64,000 nucleotides of DNA from Nannocystis sp. (GTDB lineage: Bacteria > Myxococcota_A > Polyangia > Nannocystales > Nannocystaceae). Position numbers and translations under genes: made by a program. The notes below the pieces were generated by a model, which did not search any database, was not told where the DNA came from, and saw nothing but the letters and a program-made list of their open reading frames with translations. Of this stretch, positions 37,798 through 50,565 are shown in pieces (position 1 is the stretch's first letter; every line of letters begins with the position of its first letter). The stretch covers positions 496,001 to 560,000 of the forward strand of contig NZ_JADJNN010000004.1 of the NCBI RefSeq assembly GCF_016714285.1. The letters run 5' to 3'.

Positions 37798-39387
37798 ATG
37801 CTGACCCGCCGCCCTGCCCTGCCCCTCACCCTCCTCGTCCTCGCGCTGTCCGCCTGCGCCAAGCGTGCCGGGCACTACGACCACTCGACGCGCTCGATGG
37901 CGCCGGGCATGGCGGCGGCGTACGGGCCCACGGCGGCCCCGGACGCCAGCGGCGAGGGCTACGCGGCGATCGAGGAGAACGCGTTCAAGCAGGTCGCCGA
38001 CGACGCGCGCTCGACCTTCTCGGTCGACGTCGACACCGCGGCGTACAGCAACGTGCGCCGCTTCCTCGAGGACGGCAGCTTGCCGCCGGCCGACGCGGTG
38101 CGCATCGAGGAGATGCTCAACTACTTCAGCTACGCGTACGCCGAGCCGCGCGGGCCGCAGCCCTTCGCGGTGCAGACGGAGGTCGCGGCCTGCCCGTGGA
38201 ACGCGCAGGCGCGGCTGGTCCAGATCGGCGTGAAGGGCCGCACGATCGCCCCGGCCGCGGTGCCGCCGCGCAACCTCGTGTTCCTGCTCGACGTGTCGGG
38301 CAGCATGATGGCCGAGGACAAACTGCCGCTGCTCAAGCGCTCGCTGACGCTGCTCGTGGCCGAGCTGCGGCCCGAGGACAGCGTGGCGATCGTCGTGTAT
38401 GCGGGGGCCTCGGGGGTGGTGCTGCCGCCGACGCGGGGCAGCGAGCGCGACGCGATCGTGACGGCGCTGGGGCAGCTCGAGGCGGGCGGCTCGACCAACG
38501 GCGGGGCGGGCATCGAGCTGGCCTACGCGCTGGCGGCCCAGAGCTTCAAGGCCGGCGCGATCAACCGCGTGATCCTGGCGACCGACGGCGACTTCAACGT
38601 CGGGCCGAGCAGCCAGGGGGCGCTCGAGCGGCTGATCGAGGAGAAGCGCAAGAGCGGGGTGTTCCTGTCGGTGTTCGGCTTCGGCACCGGCAACCTGCAG
38701 GACCGGGCGATGGAGCTGCTGGCCGACAAGGGCAACGGCAACTACGCGTACATCGACAGCTTGATGGAGGCGCGCAAGGTGCTGGTGGAGCAGGCCGGCG
38801 GCACGCTGGTGACGATCGCCAAGGACGTGAAGATCCAGGTCGAGTGGAACCCGGCGCGGGTCGGGGCCTACCGGCTGATCGGCTACGAGAACCGGGTCCT
38901 GGCCCACAGCGACTTCAACGACGACAAGAAGGACGCGGGGGAGATCGGGGCGGGGCACACGGTCACGGCGCTGTACGAGGTGCTGCCGCCGGGCGCAGCG
39001 GCGCCGGGCGTCGACCCGCTCAAGTATCAGCGGGCGGTGGCGACCCCGGCGGCGGCGAGCGACGAGCTGATGCAGGTCAAGCTGCGCTTCAAGCAGCCCG
39101 AGAGCGAGACCAGCGAGCTGCTGTCCTTCGCGGTCGCGGACCGCGGCAGCAGCCTCGATGCGGCCTCCAGCGACCTGCGCTTCGCGGCCGCGGTGGCGCT
39201 GTTCGGGATGAAGCTGCGGGGCTCGAAGTACGCCGGGACGCTCGGCTATTCGGCGGTGCGTGAGCTCGCCGCGGGGGCCCTCGGGGAGGATCCGAACGGG
39301 CACCGCCGCGGGATGCTGGCGCTGGTCGATCGCGCCGCGGCGCTCAGCGGTGAGGCGACTGGCGGGCCGGCGCTACGCGCCGAGTGA
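37798..39387 (+). CDS. VWA-domain lipoprotein, YfbK type
   Basis: 529 residues. Signal peptide with lipobox (LVLALSAC near 12-20). N-terminal conserved block TFSVDVDTAAYSNVRRFL near 80-97, a VWA domain from about 160 with the MIDAS motif DVSGSM near 164, and a C-terminal YfbK (DUF3520-like) region. These surface lipoproteins are widespread in Bacteroidetes and Deltaproteobacteria; their function is poorly known. It follows a terminator and probably has its own promoter. Confidence 0.85.
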   Translation: MLTRRPALPLTLLVLALSACAKRAGHYDHSTRSMAPGMAAAYGPTAAPDASGEGYAAIEENAFKQVADDARSTFSVDVDTAAYSNVRRFLEDGSLPPADAVRIEEMLNYFSYAYAEPRGPQPFAVQTEVAACPWNAQARLVQIGVKGRTIAPAAVPPRNLVFLLDVSGSMMAEDKLPLLKRSLTLLVAELRPEDSVAIVVYAGASGVVLPPTRGSERDAIVTALGQLEAGGSTNGGAGIELAYALAAQSFKAGAINRVILATDGDFNVGPSSQGALERLIEEKRKSGVFLSVFGFGTGNLQDRAMELLADKGNGNYAYIDSLMEARKVLVEQAGGTLVTIAKDVKIQVEWNPARVGAYRLIGYENRVLAHSDFNDDKKDAGEIGAGHTVTALYEVLPPGAAAPGVDPLKYQRAVATPAAASDELMQVKLRFKQPESETSELLSFAVADRGSSLDAASSDLRFAAAVALFGMKLRGSKYAGTLGYSAVRELAAGALGEDPNGHRRGMLALVDRAAALSGEATGGPALRAE

Positions 39388-39440
39388 GTGCTCGTGGCGA
39401 CGCAGACGCAGGAACATGGCGGCGAGCAGCGTGAGCGCGC
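39373..39440 (-). pseudogene. Remnant of a MYXO-CTERM tail
   Basis: On the minus strand this short frame reads GALTLLAAMFLRLRRHEHS and stops at 39373-39375. It is very similar to the tail of the intact neighbour (GLLMLLGAVLLRRRRR). It has no upstream domain, so it looks like a leftover or duplicated sorting signal that overlaps the end of the VWA gene. Confidence 0.5.
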
Positions 39441-39487
39441 CGCGTGACTGCGCGGGCGCGGCGAGCAGGGAGCGCGCCGAGTGAGTG

Positions 39488-39997
39488 CTAGCGCCGACGC
39501 CGACGCAGGAGCACCGCGCCGAGCAGCATGAGCAGGCCGCCGCCGAGGCTGTTGTTGCGGTCGCTGCGGCAGGCGCAGCCGCCCTTGTCGTCGCCGGTGT
39601 TGCCGTCGCCGGTGCTGCCGCCCCCGCCGGTCTCGCCCGCCGTGGTCATCTGGCCCACGGAGGTCTCGCCTGCCGTGCCGCCGCTCTCGCCCGCCGTGCC
39701 GCCGCTCTCGCCCGCCGTGCCGCCGCCGCTCTCGCCCGCCGTGCCGCCGCTGGTGGTGACCGCCTCGGCGTTGACGCAGGTCAGGCAGGTCATCTGCGGG
39801 TCGCTGTCGCAGGGGAGGTTCTGGCAGGTGCCCGTGTAGAACTCGTCGATGGTGCTGACCTGGCACGCGGCGTCGACGGCGAGGCCGTCGCAGGCCATGT
39901 ACTTGTCGGCGTCGGGGGGCACGTCCGCGTGGGCGACGGTCGGAGCGACCAGCGGGAGGACGAAGAGCGAGGAGATCAGGAGAGTTGCTAAACGCAT
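39488..39997 (-). CDS. MYXO-CTERM surface protein
   Basis: 169 residues. Signal peptide MRLATLLISSLFVLPLVAPTVAHA; a small Cys-rich domain (about eight Cys, residues 30-85); a TAGESGG repeat linker near 90-125; and the sorting tail GGCACRSDRNN..LLMLLGAVLLRRRRR. That tail (Cys-x-Cys-Arg, hydrophobic helix, Arg cluster) is the MYXO-CTERM signal thought to be cleaved and lipidated for the cell surface by a myxosortase. The linker is encoded by in-frame short repeats. Confidence 0.85.
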   Translation of the reverse strand: MRLATLLISSLFVLPLVAPTVAHADVPPDADKYMACDGLAVDAACQVSTIDEFYTGTCQNLPCDSDPQMTCLTCVNAEAVTTSGGTAGESGGGTAGESGGTAGESGGTAGETSVGQMTTAGETGGGGSTGDGNTGDDKGGCACRSDRNNSLGGGLLMLLGAVLLRRRRR

Positions 39998-40052
39998 GAA
40001 GCCGCGAGTGTAAGCGACGCGGCGATCCGGATTCCAGTCGCGGGTGCTGGTT

Positions 40053-43868
<3,816 letters not shown>

Positions 43869-43876
43869 CTGGCCCT

Positions 43877-44725
43877 TCAGACAGATCGCGCGGGTCCCCT
43901 TGCGGGCGCGGGTTCACATGGCCCTTCGGCCAGGTCGCCCACAGAGCCATCACCTGTCCTTCCAGACAGGTCGTGCGGCGCCCGCAGGATCGCCGCGCCC
44001 AGGCGCGAGCCCGCGGCCGGGGCGACCGCGACGAGCACCACCAGGGCGGCCGCCTGGACCCACGGGTGCTCGTCGGGGTCGTGCACGCGGGCGTCCATCG
44101 CCGTGGCGATCGCGGCGTCGGGGTCGGCCGGGCCGAGCGCCTCGCACACGCGCTGCAGGGCCGTGAGCGCCGCGAGGCGCAGGGTGAAGCGCGGGCGCCA
44201 GCCGGGCTGCGGCAGGGCCTGCGCGCACAGCAGCGCGGGCAGGCCGGCGCGGCGGAGGATCGGCCCGGCGCTCGGCTCACTGGCGAGGGCCGCCGGGGCG
44301 TTGCCGATCAGCGCGAGGGTCAGCTCGACCTGCGTCTCGAGCTCGTCGAGCTCGCCGGCGAAGCGCTCGCGGATCGCCTCGAGGTCGAGGTCGCGTCGCA
44401 GCGCCCGCAGGTCGCCGCGTCGACGCCCGCGCGGCTTGACCTCGCGGCGGATCGCCCGCGCGAGCGCCTGCCGGCGGCCGGCGGCGTCCGGGGCGGCGTG
44501 GACCTCGACCTCGATCGCGGCCAGGCGGCGCTGGGCCGCCGCGTGCTCGTCGCGCAGCCCGGCGACCACCCGCGGGGCGGCGGCCACCAGCCCGCCGAGC
44601 CCGGGCCTGGCGCCCGCCGCGGCCATGCGCCCGGCCAGCGCCGCGATCGCCGGCCCGCGCAGGCGCGCCGTCAGCGGGCTCTGCTGGGCCCGGATCGCGG
44701 CCGCGATCAGCTCCGTCTCGCTCAC
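43877..44725 (-). CDS. HEAT-like helical protein (probable N-part of the CapB-like gene)
   Basis: 282 residues starting at a GTG that overlaps the upstream stop (GTGA). It is entirely Ala/Leu/Arg-rich helices, with armadillo/HEAT-like periodicity from about 150 onward (PWVQAAALVVLVAVAPAAG). The last ~35 residues (LSGRTGDGSVGDLAEGPCE) are encoded by the palindrome array and do not look native. The next gene resumes HEAT-like helices after another array-encoded start, so one original protein was probably split. Confidence 0.6.
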   Translation of the reverse strand: MSETELIAAAIRAQQSPLTARLRGPAIAALAGRMAAAGARPGLGGLVAAAPRVVAGLRDEHAAAQRRLAAIEVEVHAAPDAAGRRQALARAIRREVKPRGRRRGDLRALRRDLDLEAIRERFAGELDELETQVELTLALIGNAPAALASEPSAGPILRRAGLPALLCAQALPQPGWRPRFTLRLAALTALQRVCEALGPADPDAAIATAMDARVHDPDEHPWVQAAALVVLVAVAPAAGSRLGAAILRAPHDLSGRTGDGSVGDLAEGPCEPAPARGPARSV

Positions 44726-47700
44726 CGCGAGCCCCCCTCGCCGGTCCACAGGCGGTGCTCACGAACTGGCCGGAAGGACAGGTCCAGGGGGCCATAGTCT
44801 CGCAGCGCCCGACCGAACACCAGGTCGACGCGCAGCCAGGCCTGGAAGACGTTGCGTAGCGGGAACGGGGCGGCCGCGTAGAGCGTGTCGCTGGCCCCGA
44901 GGACCACGCGGGCGGCCTGCCCGGTCCAGATCGCCAGCCCGATCGCGGCGGCCAGGCGGCTCTGCACGAAGCTGCTGCGACGGTCCGCGTCGCGCAGGCG
45001 CAGCGAGGCCTCGTAGGTGAGCGCGAACTCCGGGACCACCCGACGGACCAGCGCCACCGCCCCGAGCAGCCCGCCGCGCAGGTTCCACTGGTCGAGCCCG
45101 CGGAAGTCGGAGTTTGGCACGAGGTCGGTAGCGACGAACACGCGGGCGTCCTGCAGCGGCTGCCAGCGCGCCTCGAAGCCGGGCCGCAGGGCGAAGGGGT
45201 GGGCCGCCGCGTAGGGCGTGAAGATCTGCGGGTGCACCGGCGCGACAGCGGCCTGCGCCGGCGTCAGTGACACGTGGCGGTAGCTCAGGCCCAGCGAGGG
45301 CAGCACCTGCCAGCGCGGCGCGACCCAGGTCAGGCGGTCGACGTACAGCTCAGCCCCGGCTGTCCACGCCTGCCTGTCGGCGAAGGCCTGCGTGAGCCCG
45401 ACCCCCGCGAGCCGCGTGCGCAGGCCGACCCGCGGGAACACGGCCTGCAGCGCCAGACCGCCGCCGCCGGCCGGAGCAGTGCCCTCGCGGGTGCGCAGCT
45501 CGGGCGTCGCGGCGATCCACAGCCGGCGCGCGAGCAACTCGCGGGCGTAGCCGAGGCGCGTGCGGGTGCCGGCGCGCGGGCGCAGGTCGTCGCTCTGCTC
45601 GAGGTCGTCGACCCCGCCGCGCAGCTCGGCCCAGACCGTGCCGAAGCGCCGCGGCAGCGGCGGCGAGGCGATCGGCGGCAACGCGGCCGGCGGCAGGCCG
45701 ATCGGCGCGACGGTGTCGACCAGCAGGCCGAGATCGAGGGTGCGGATCGGCGGCCGCGGCACGGGCGTCGGCTCGCCGTCGAGGCGCTGCTGCAGGCGCA
45801 CGAGCACCGCGCCGCTCGTTGGTTGCAGCAGCACGCGCTGCGGCCCGGCCTCGGGCAGGTTGAACAGCGCGCTGCGGGCCGCGCCGGCGCGGATCGTCCG
45901 CGAGCTCTCGACCTGGGCCCGCGGATCTTCCGCGGCCTCGACGGTGATCACGCCGCGCGGCACGAAGGGTCCGTCGCCCTCGGCGATCGACACCTGCACG
46001 GTGGTCGGCGCCGCCGGGCCGCCGCGGCCGATCAGCGCGCGGGCCTCGATCGCCACCATGGTCGGCCCCAGCACCACGACCTCGGCCGGACTGCGGGCCC
46101 GGGCCACGCGCCAGCGCGTCGGTCGCAGGCTGCCGACCGGACCGAGCTCGTCGCGCAGGCGCACCGAGCACAGCTGGCCGCGGCTGGCCGCGTCGAGCCC
46201 GACCTCGAGGCGGTGACCACCCGCGGGCACCGCCTCGATCGCCGCGCCGCCGACCACCTCGACCGCGACCGGCTCGTCGATCACGACGGCCCCGTCGAGC
46301 ACCACCCGCACCCGCGGCGGACCTGCGCCCGCGAGGTCCGGGCGCACCGTCTGACACCACAGGTCGACCGCCAGCGGGCCCGCGGCCGCGCGCTGCAGCT
46401 CCAGCACCGTCGCGTAGCCCGGCCGCAGCAGGGTCGCGTCCTGCGGGTCCCACGGCGTCACCATCAGCGCCTGCCGCACCGCGGCGTTCGGGCTCGGCAA
46501 GCTCGGCAGGCGCGGGACCTGCAGCGCCTCGCTGCCCGCGTCGCGCTCGCTGCCGCCGACCCGCGACCACCGACTGCGGGTCGCCGCGACCGTCGCCAGC
46601 CGCTGCAGCGCCGGCGTGCGCACCAGCGGTTGCAGCGACAGCGCCAGCCCGTACGCCAGCCCCGCCCCGTCGGCCGTCGGCGCCTCGGCGTCGAGCACCG
46701 TGAGGTAGCTGCGCACGCCGCGAAGCCCGGCCTGCCACAGGCCCGCGCGCATCGCCAGCCGCGCCCACACCCGCGCCGCCGCGCCCGGCTGGGCCTGCGC
46801 GTCGAGCCAGCTGGCGCGCAGCGCCGCCGCGGCCACCAGCGCCCCGGACTCCGCGGACCACGAGCCTGTCCCTCCGGACAGCTCGCCCGCGCCGGCCGCT
46901 GCGGGCCCGCCGGGCGCGGTCTCCGGGCCTGTCCCTCTGGAGCTGTCCCGAGAGCCACTACCGCCTGTCCCTCCGGACCTGTCCCGAGAGCCATCACCGC
47001 CTGTCCCTCCGGACCTGTCCTCCGAGCCATCACCGCCTGTCCCCTCGGGGCTGTCCCGAGCGCCGTCCTTCCCGCCTGTCCCTCCGGACCTGTCCCCGGG
47101 GCCAGCCTCGGCGAGCCCGCGCCAGCGCGGCTCGCTGTCGAGGCCGAGGCGATCGAGCGCGCGCAGGCCCGCCGCCGGGCCGTCCGCGCGGGCCGCCGCG
47201 ATCGCGGGCAAGAGCCGGTCGCGGCGCGCCCGATCGGGGCCGATCGCCGCGGCCAGGGCCGGCTCGACGAGCGCCGGACCCGGGATCGCGAGGTCGATGC
47301 TGTCGGGGGCGTCGAGCGCGTCGAGGCGCTCCGCCAGCGCGGTCGCCCGGACGGTCAGCGGCCGCGAGAGCGGCCCGCCCGCGGTCACCTCGCGCCAGTC
47401 GACCAGCGCGTAGCCAGGCTGGTCGAGGTCGAGGAGCAGCTCGGCGCGGTCGAGGCGCAGCCCGATGTCCGCGGGCGCCTGCACGATCGCCGCGCTGAGC
47501 TGCGCGAGCCGATCGATCGGCAGCTCGTCGCGCGCCCGCGAGGCGGACGTCGCCGCCGGCTCGTCGTCGCCGCGGGTCGCCCGGATCGACGCCGCGATCG
47601 CCAGCTGCGGCGCACCCTCGGCGACGCGCACCCGCAGCGTGCGCGTGTCCGGGCCGATCGGGACGACGATCGTCGCCCGCCCGCCGACCCCCGCCGGCGC

Positions 47701-50565
47701 GTCGACTGGCACCACCTCGGGCGCCTGCGCCGGCAGCCACAGGTCGACCGCCCGCTCGTCACCGTCGTCGCGCGCCAGGTACACCCGCGCCGCCTGCGGG
47801 GCCGTCCTGTCACCGACCGCCCGCAGCTCGACCCGCACGAAGCCCGGCTCAGCCCCCGCCGGCAACAGGAAGCGCAGCGCCGACCCCCCCGCCGCGGGCC
47901 ACATGCGCAGCAGGTGGGCGTCGGGCGGCCCGCCCTCGGCCGGCGGCAGCGACGACCACAGCCGCGTCCCCGCCGGCGCCGTCATCCGCACCCGGTGCGA
48001 CCCCGTCGGCAGCGCGGCCCGCCACGTCTCGAGCCCCGCCAGCGCGACCCCGTGCCACACGCGGGCGCCGACCGCCAGCGACAGCCCCGCCGCGCCCAGC
48101 ACCCCGCGCGCCGGCGAATCACCTGTCCCTCCGGACAGCTCCTCCGCGCCTGTCCCTCCGGACAGCTCCGAGCCCCCGGCCACGTCCATCGCCCCCTGAT
48201 AGCCCCGCCCGTCGCTCGCGCGGTTACCTGTCCCTTCGACCAGGCCTGTCTCGCCGCCGCCCGCCCCGCCCACGTCCGCTTCGGCCAGCGCTCCCTCCCC
48301 GCCTGTCCCTTCGGCCAGCTTCACATACATGCGCAGCAGCGCCGCCCGCCCGGGCATCGGCGGCGCGACCAGGGTCCGCTCCAGCCCGACCGGCCAGCGC
48401 CACAGCGCGCGGGTGCCCGGCGCCCGGTCGTCGCTCGGGGTCCACGGCTCGATCCACGTCCACGCCGCGCCGCCGGACTCATCGGCCCGCAGCGCGGCCC
48501 AGCGGGTGCCCGCGCGCCAGTGGTCGCGATAGGCCGCGCGCAGCCGCGGGTCGAGCGGCGCGCGGCGACGGGCCAGCTCGAGCAGCGCCACCGCCGGGCT
48601 GCGCAGCGCCACCGCCGGACCGCCGATCTGCCGGGCCAGGCGCTCGAGCAATTCGACCGGCGCCTCCGCCGGGCGCGGCCCGACCAGCGTCCGCGCGAGC
48701 GCGGCTTCACCTGTCCCTTCGAGCAGGTCGAGGCCGCGCTGGCGGGCCCGCCACGCCAGCGCCCCGGCCGGGGCCCGCCGCGCCCGACGAGCCAGCGTCC
48801 GCGCCAGATCGACGCGCGCCGCGAGCTCCAGCCCCTCGGCCTCGGCGGCCAGGCAGCTGCGCGCGAGGGCGAGGGCCGGGCTCGCCTCGCCGCCGCGCAG
48901 CTGCGGCGCCGGACGCCCCTCGACCGCGGCCAGCAGCGCGTCGACCAGCCCGGCCCGCGGCGACGCGCTGGCGGCGAGCGCCCGCCGTCCGCCGCGCAGC
49001 AGCGCCGCGACGTCCTCGCGTCGCAGCAGCCCGGCCAGCCGCTCGTTGCGCTGACCGACCCGCAGCAGCAGCACCGCGTCGGCGCCGTCGAGCTCGATCG
49101 TATAGTCGTGACTGCCCGGCGCCAGGGCCACCTGCAGCGCCGCCCGCGGGCCCACCGGCGCGCCCACGGCCGCCGCGAGGCGCAGCCCCATCGCCAGCTC
49201 CGGCGCATCGCCGTCCGCCGCCCCGCCGCCGAAGTCGCTGTCCTCCGCACCGCCACCGCCCGCCGCCCACCTGCGCGCCGGCGCCACCCCGCGTGAGCCC
49301 GCCGCCCCCTCGCCGCCGTCGCCGCTCACACCTGTCCCTTGGGACACCCCGCTTGGCGCCCCGCCACCTGTCCCTTGGGACACCCCGCTCCGCGCCCCGC
49401 CACCTATCCCTTGGGACACCCCGCTTGGCGCCCCGCCACCTGTCCCTTCAGACACCCCGACCGCAGCGGCCTCGGGGCCCAGCTCGCCCTCCTCGCGCCC
49501 GACCACCGGCCGCCGCAGCGCCGCGCTGCCCAGGCGTCGCCCGGCCGCGTGCACGCGCAGCGCCCCGTCCGTGCCAGCGCCGACGCTGCGCGCCTCGATC
49601 CACAGCACGCCTGGCCCGGTCAGCGTCCACACCGCGCGCCGCTCCCCGCGGACCCGCTGCCAGCCTGGCAGCTCGGGCAAGGGCGTCGCGTCCGCCAGCG
49701 CCCGCGGCCGCCGCTCGAGCGCGAAGGCCGGGCGGATCGGCCGGCGCAGCGCGTCGATCCGCTGCACCGCCGCCGCCGCGCGCCAGGCCGCCACCGCCTG
49801 GCGCAGCGGCTCGTCCATGGGGTCGAGGCGGCCGATCTCCGCCGCGATCTCGGCGTCGGCGAGCAGCTCGCGGCGGGCCTCCTCGGCGCCGTGCACCGCC
49901 GGCAGCGGCGGCACCGGCCCGCCCTCGTCGACCCACGCCAGCGCCGCCGCGATCGCGTGCTCCCAGATCAGATCGCCGGTCCGCGGCTGGACCGTCTCGA
50001 GCACCACCTGCTGCTCGCGCGCCGCCGCCACCAGCCAGTACGAGGGCCCGCCGGGCGGCTGCTCCAAGAGCCATGTCCCCGGGGACAGCTTCGCCGGCTG
50101 CTCCTCGGCCGCCGTCCACGCCGCGCCCGCCTCCCCGCTGACCCGCAAGAAGCGCAGCTCCGCGTCGGCGCCCGCGGCCAGGCGCACGCGCGCGGTCCCC
50201 AGCGCCTCGAGACGCAGCATCACCGCCGTGCGCGGCCCGATCCGCACCGGCCCGCGCAGCTGGGCGCCCGACGGCGCCGCCAAGGCCGCGAGCTCGCGCA
50301 GCGCCGCCGGCACGCCGACCGCCGTGACCGCGACCGGGTGCTGCACCCACGCCGGCTGCCACGCGTACGCGGCCCGCCGCTCGCTGTCCTCGAGGACAGC
50401 CGCGGCCCGCCGCGTCCGCGGCCCGCCCTCGTCGGCCCGCGCCACCCCGGCGAGCACGACCAGCCCCGCCGCGACGAGCAGCGCCAGCCCCCGCGCGCGC
50501 GCAGGACCCTGCGACCCGGCCTCCGGCGCGAGCCGACGCGCAGCGCGTGCGGGCGAGGAGATCAC
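44722..50565 (-). CDS. Giant secreted protein with barrel-like C-terminus, polyamide locus
   Basis: 1947 residues from a GTG that overlaps the preceding stop (GTGA) and gives a signal peptide ending VVLAGVARADEGG near residue 40. The long N-terminal part is rich in beta-strand and helical Ala segments without a recognised family. The C-terminal ~310 residues (from about 1635: FGTVWAELRGGVDDLEQ...) alternate polar and hydrophobic residues with aromatic girdles, like an outer-membrane beta-barrel, and end VREHRLWTGEGGSR. Three palindrome-encoded Gly-Thr-rich insertions occur near 370-412, 748-817 and 1155-1235. It may span the outer membrane for polymer export; that is inference. Confidence 0.6.
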   Translation of the reverse strand: MISSPARAARRLAPEAGSQGPARARGLALLVAAGLVVLAGVARADEGGPRTRRAAAVLEDSERRAAYAWQPAWVQHPVAVTAVGVPAALRELAALAAPSGAQLRGPVRIGPRTAVMLRLEALGTARVRLAAGADAELRFLRVSGEAGAAWTAAEEQPAKLSPGTWLLEQPPGGPSYWLVAAAREQQVVLETVQPRTGDLIWEHAIAAALAWVDEGGPVPPLPAVHGAEEARRELLADAEIAAEIGRLDPMDEPLRQAVAAWRAAAAVQRIDALRRPIRPAFALERRPRALADATPLPELPGWQRVRGERRAVWTLTGPGVLWIEARSVGAGTDGALRVHAAGRRLGSAALRRPVVGREEGELGPEAAAVGVSEGTGGGAPSGVSQGIGGGARSGVSQGTGGGAPSGVSQGTGVSGDGGEGAAGSRGVAPARRWAAGGGGAEDSDFGGGAADGDAPELAMGLRLAAAVGAPVGPRAALQVALAPGSHDYTIELDGADAVLLLRVGQRNERLAGLLRREDVAALLRGGRRALAASASPRAGLVDALLAAVEGRPAPQLRGGEASPALALARSCLAAEAEGLELAARVDLARTLARRARRAPAGALAWRARQRGLDLLEGTGEAALARTLVGPRPAEAPVELLERLARQIGGPAVALRSPAVALLELARRRAPLDPRLRAAYRDHWRAGTRWAALRADESGGAAWTWIEPWTPSDDRAPGTRALWRWPVGLERTLVAPPMPGRAALLRMYVKLAEGTGGEGALAEADVGGAGGGETGLVEGTGNRASDGRGYQGAMDVAGGSELSGGTGAEELSGGTGDSPARGVLGAAGLSLAVGARVWHGVALAGLETWRAALPTGSHRVRMTAPAGTRLWSSLPPAEGGPPDAHLLRMWPAAGGSALRFLLPAGAEPGFVRVELRAVGDRTAPQAARVYLARDDGDERAVDLWLPAQAPEVVPVDAPAGVGGRATIVVPIGPDTRTLRVRVAEGAPQLAIAASIRATRGDDEPAATSASRARDELPIDRLAQLSAAIVQAPADIGLRLDRAELLLDLDQPGYALVDWREVTAGGPLSRPLTVRATALAERLDALDAPDSIDLAIPGPALVEPALAAAIGPDRARRDRLLPAIAAARADGPAAGLRALDRLGLDSEPRWRGLAEAGPGDRSGGTGGKDGARDSPEGTGGDGSEDRSGGTGGDGSRDRSGGTGGSGSRDSSRGTGPETAPGGPAAAGAGELSGGTGSWSAESGALVAAAALRASWLDAQAQPGAAARVWARLAMRAGLWQAGLRGVRSYLTVLDAEAPTADGAGLAYGLALSLQPLVRTPALQRLATVAATRSRWSRVGGSERDAGSEALQVPRLPSLPSPNAAVRQALMVTPWDPQDATLLRPGYATVLELQRAAAGPLAVDLWCQTVRPDLAGAGPPRVRVVLDGAVVIDEPVAVEVVGGAAIEAVPAGGHRLEVGLDAASRGQLCSVRLRDELGPVGSLRPTRWRVARARSPAEVVVLGPTMVAIEARALIGRGGPAAPTTVQVSIAEGDGPFVPRGVITVEAAEDPRAQVESSRTIRAGAARSALFNLPEAGPQRVLLQPTSGAVLVRLQQRLDGEPTPVPRPPIRTLDLGLLVDTVAPIGLPPAALPPIASPPLPRRFGTVWAELRGGVDDLEQSDDLRPRAGTRTRLGYARELLARRLWIAATPELRTREGTAPAGGGGLALQAVFPRVGLRTRLAGVGLTQAFADRQAWTAGAELYVDRLTWVAPRWQVLPSLGLSYRHVSLTPAQAAVAPVHPQIFTPYAAAHPFALRPGFEARWQPLQDARVFVATDLVPNSDFRGLDQWNLRGGLLGAVALVRRVVPEFALTYEASLRLRDADRRSSFVQSRLAAAIGLAIWTGQAARVVLGASDTLYAAAPFPLRNVFQAWLRVDLVFGRALRDYGPLDLSFRPVREHRLWTGEGGSR
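46862..47100. repeat. Palindrome array, 36-bp period, in frame
   Basis: About six units with core cctgtccctccgga(cag/cctgtcc). The main period is 36 bp. In frame it encodes repeated GDRSGGTGG-type peptides. Confidence 0.88.
48115..48325. repeat. Palindrome array inside the giant secreted protein gene
   Basis: Five or so copies of cacctgtccctccggacagctc and variants, encoding ELSGGTG-type peptides. Confidence 0.85.
49330..49460. repeat. Palindrome array, four units, 36-bp period
   Basis: Units of 36 bp with core cacctgtcccttgggacacc. In frame they encode GVSQGTGGGAP(S/R). Confidence 0.92.
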
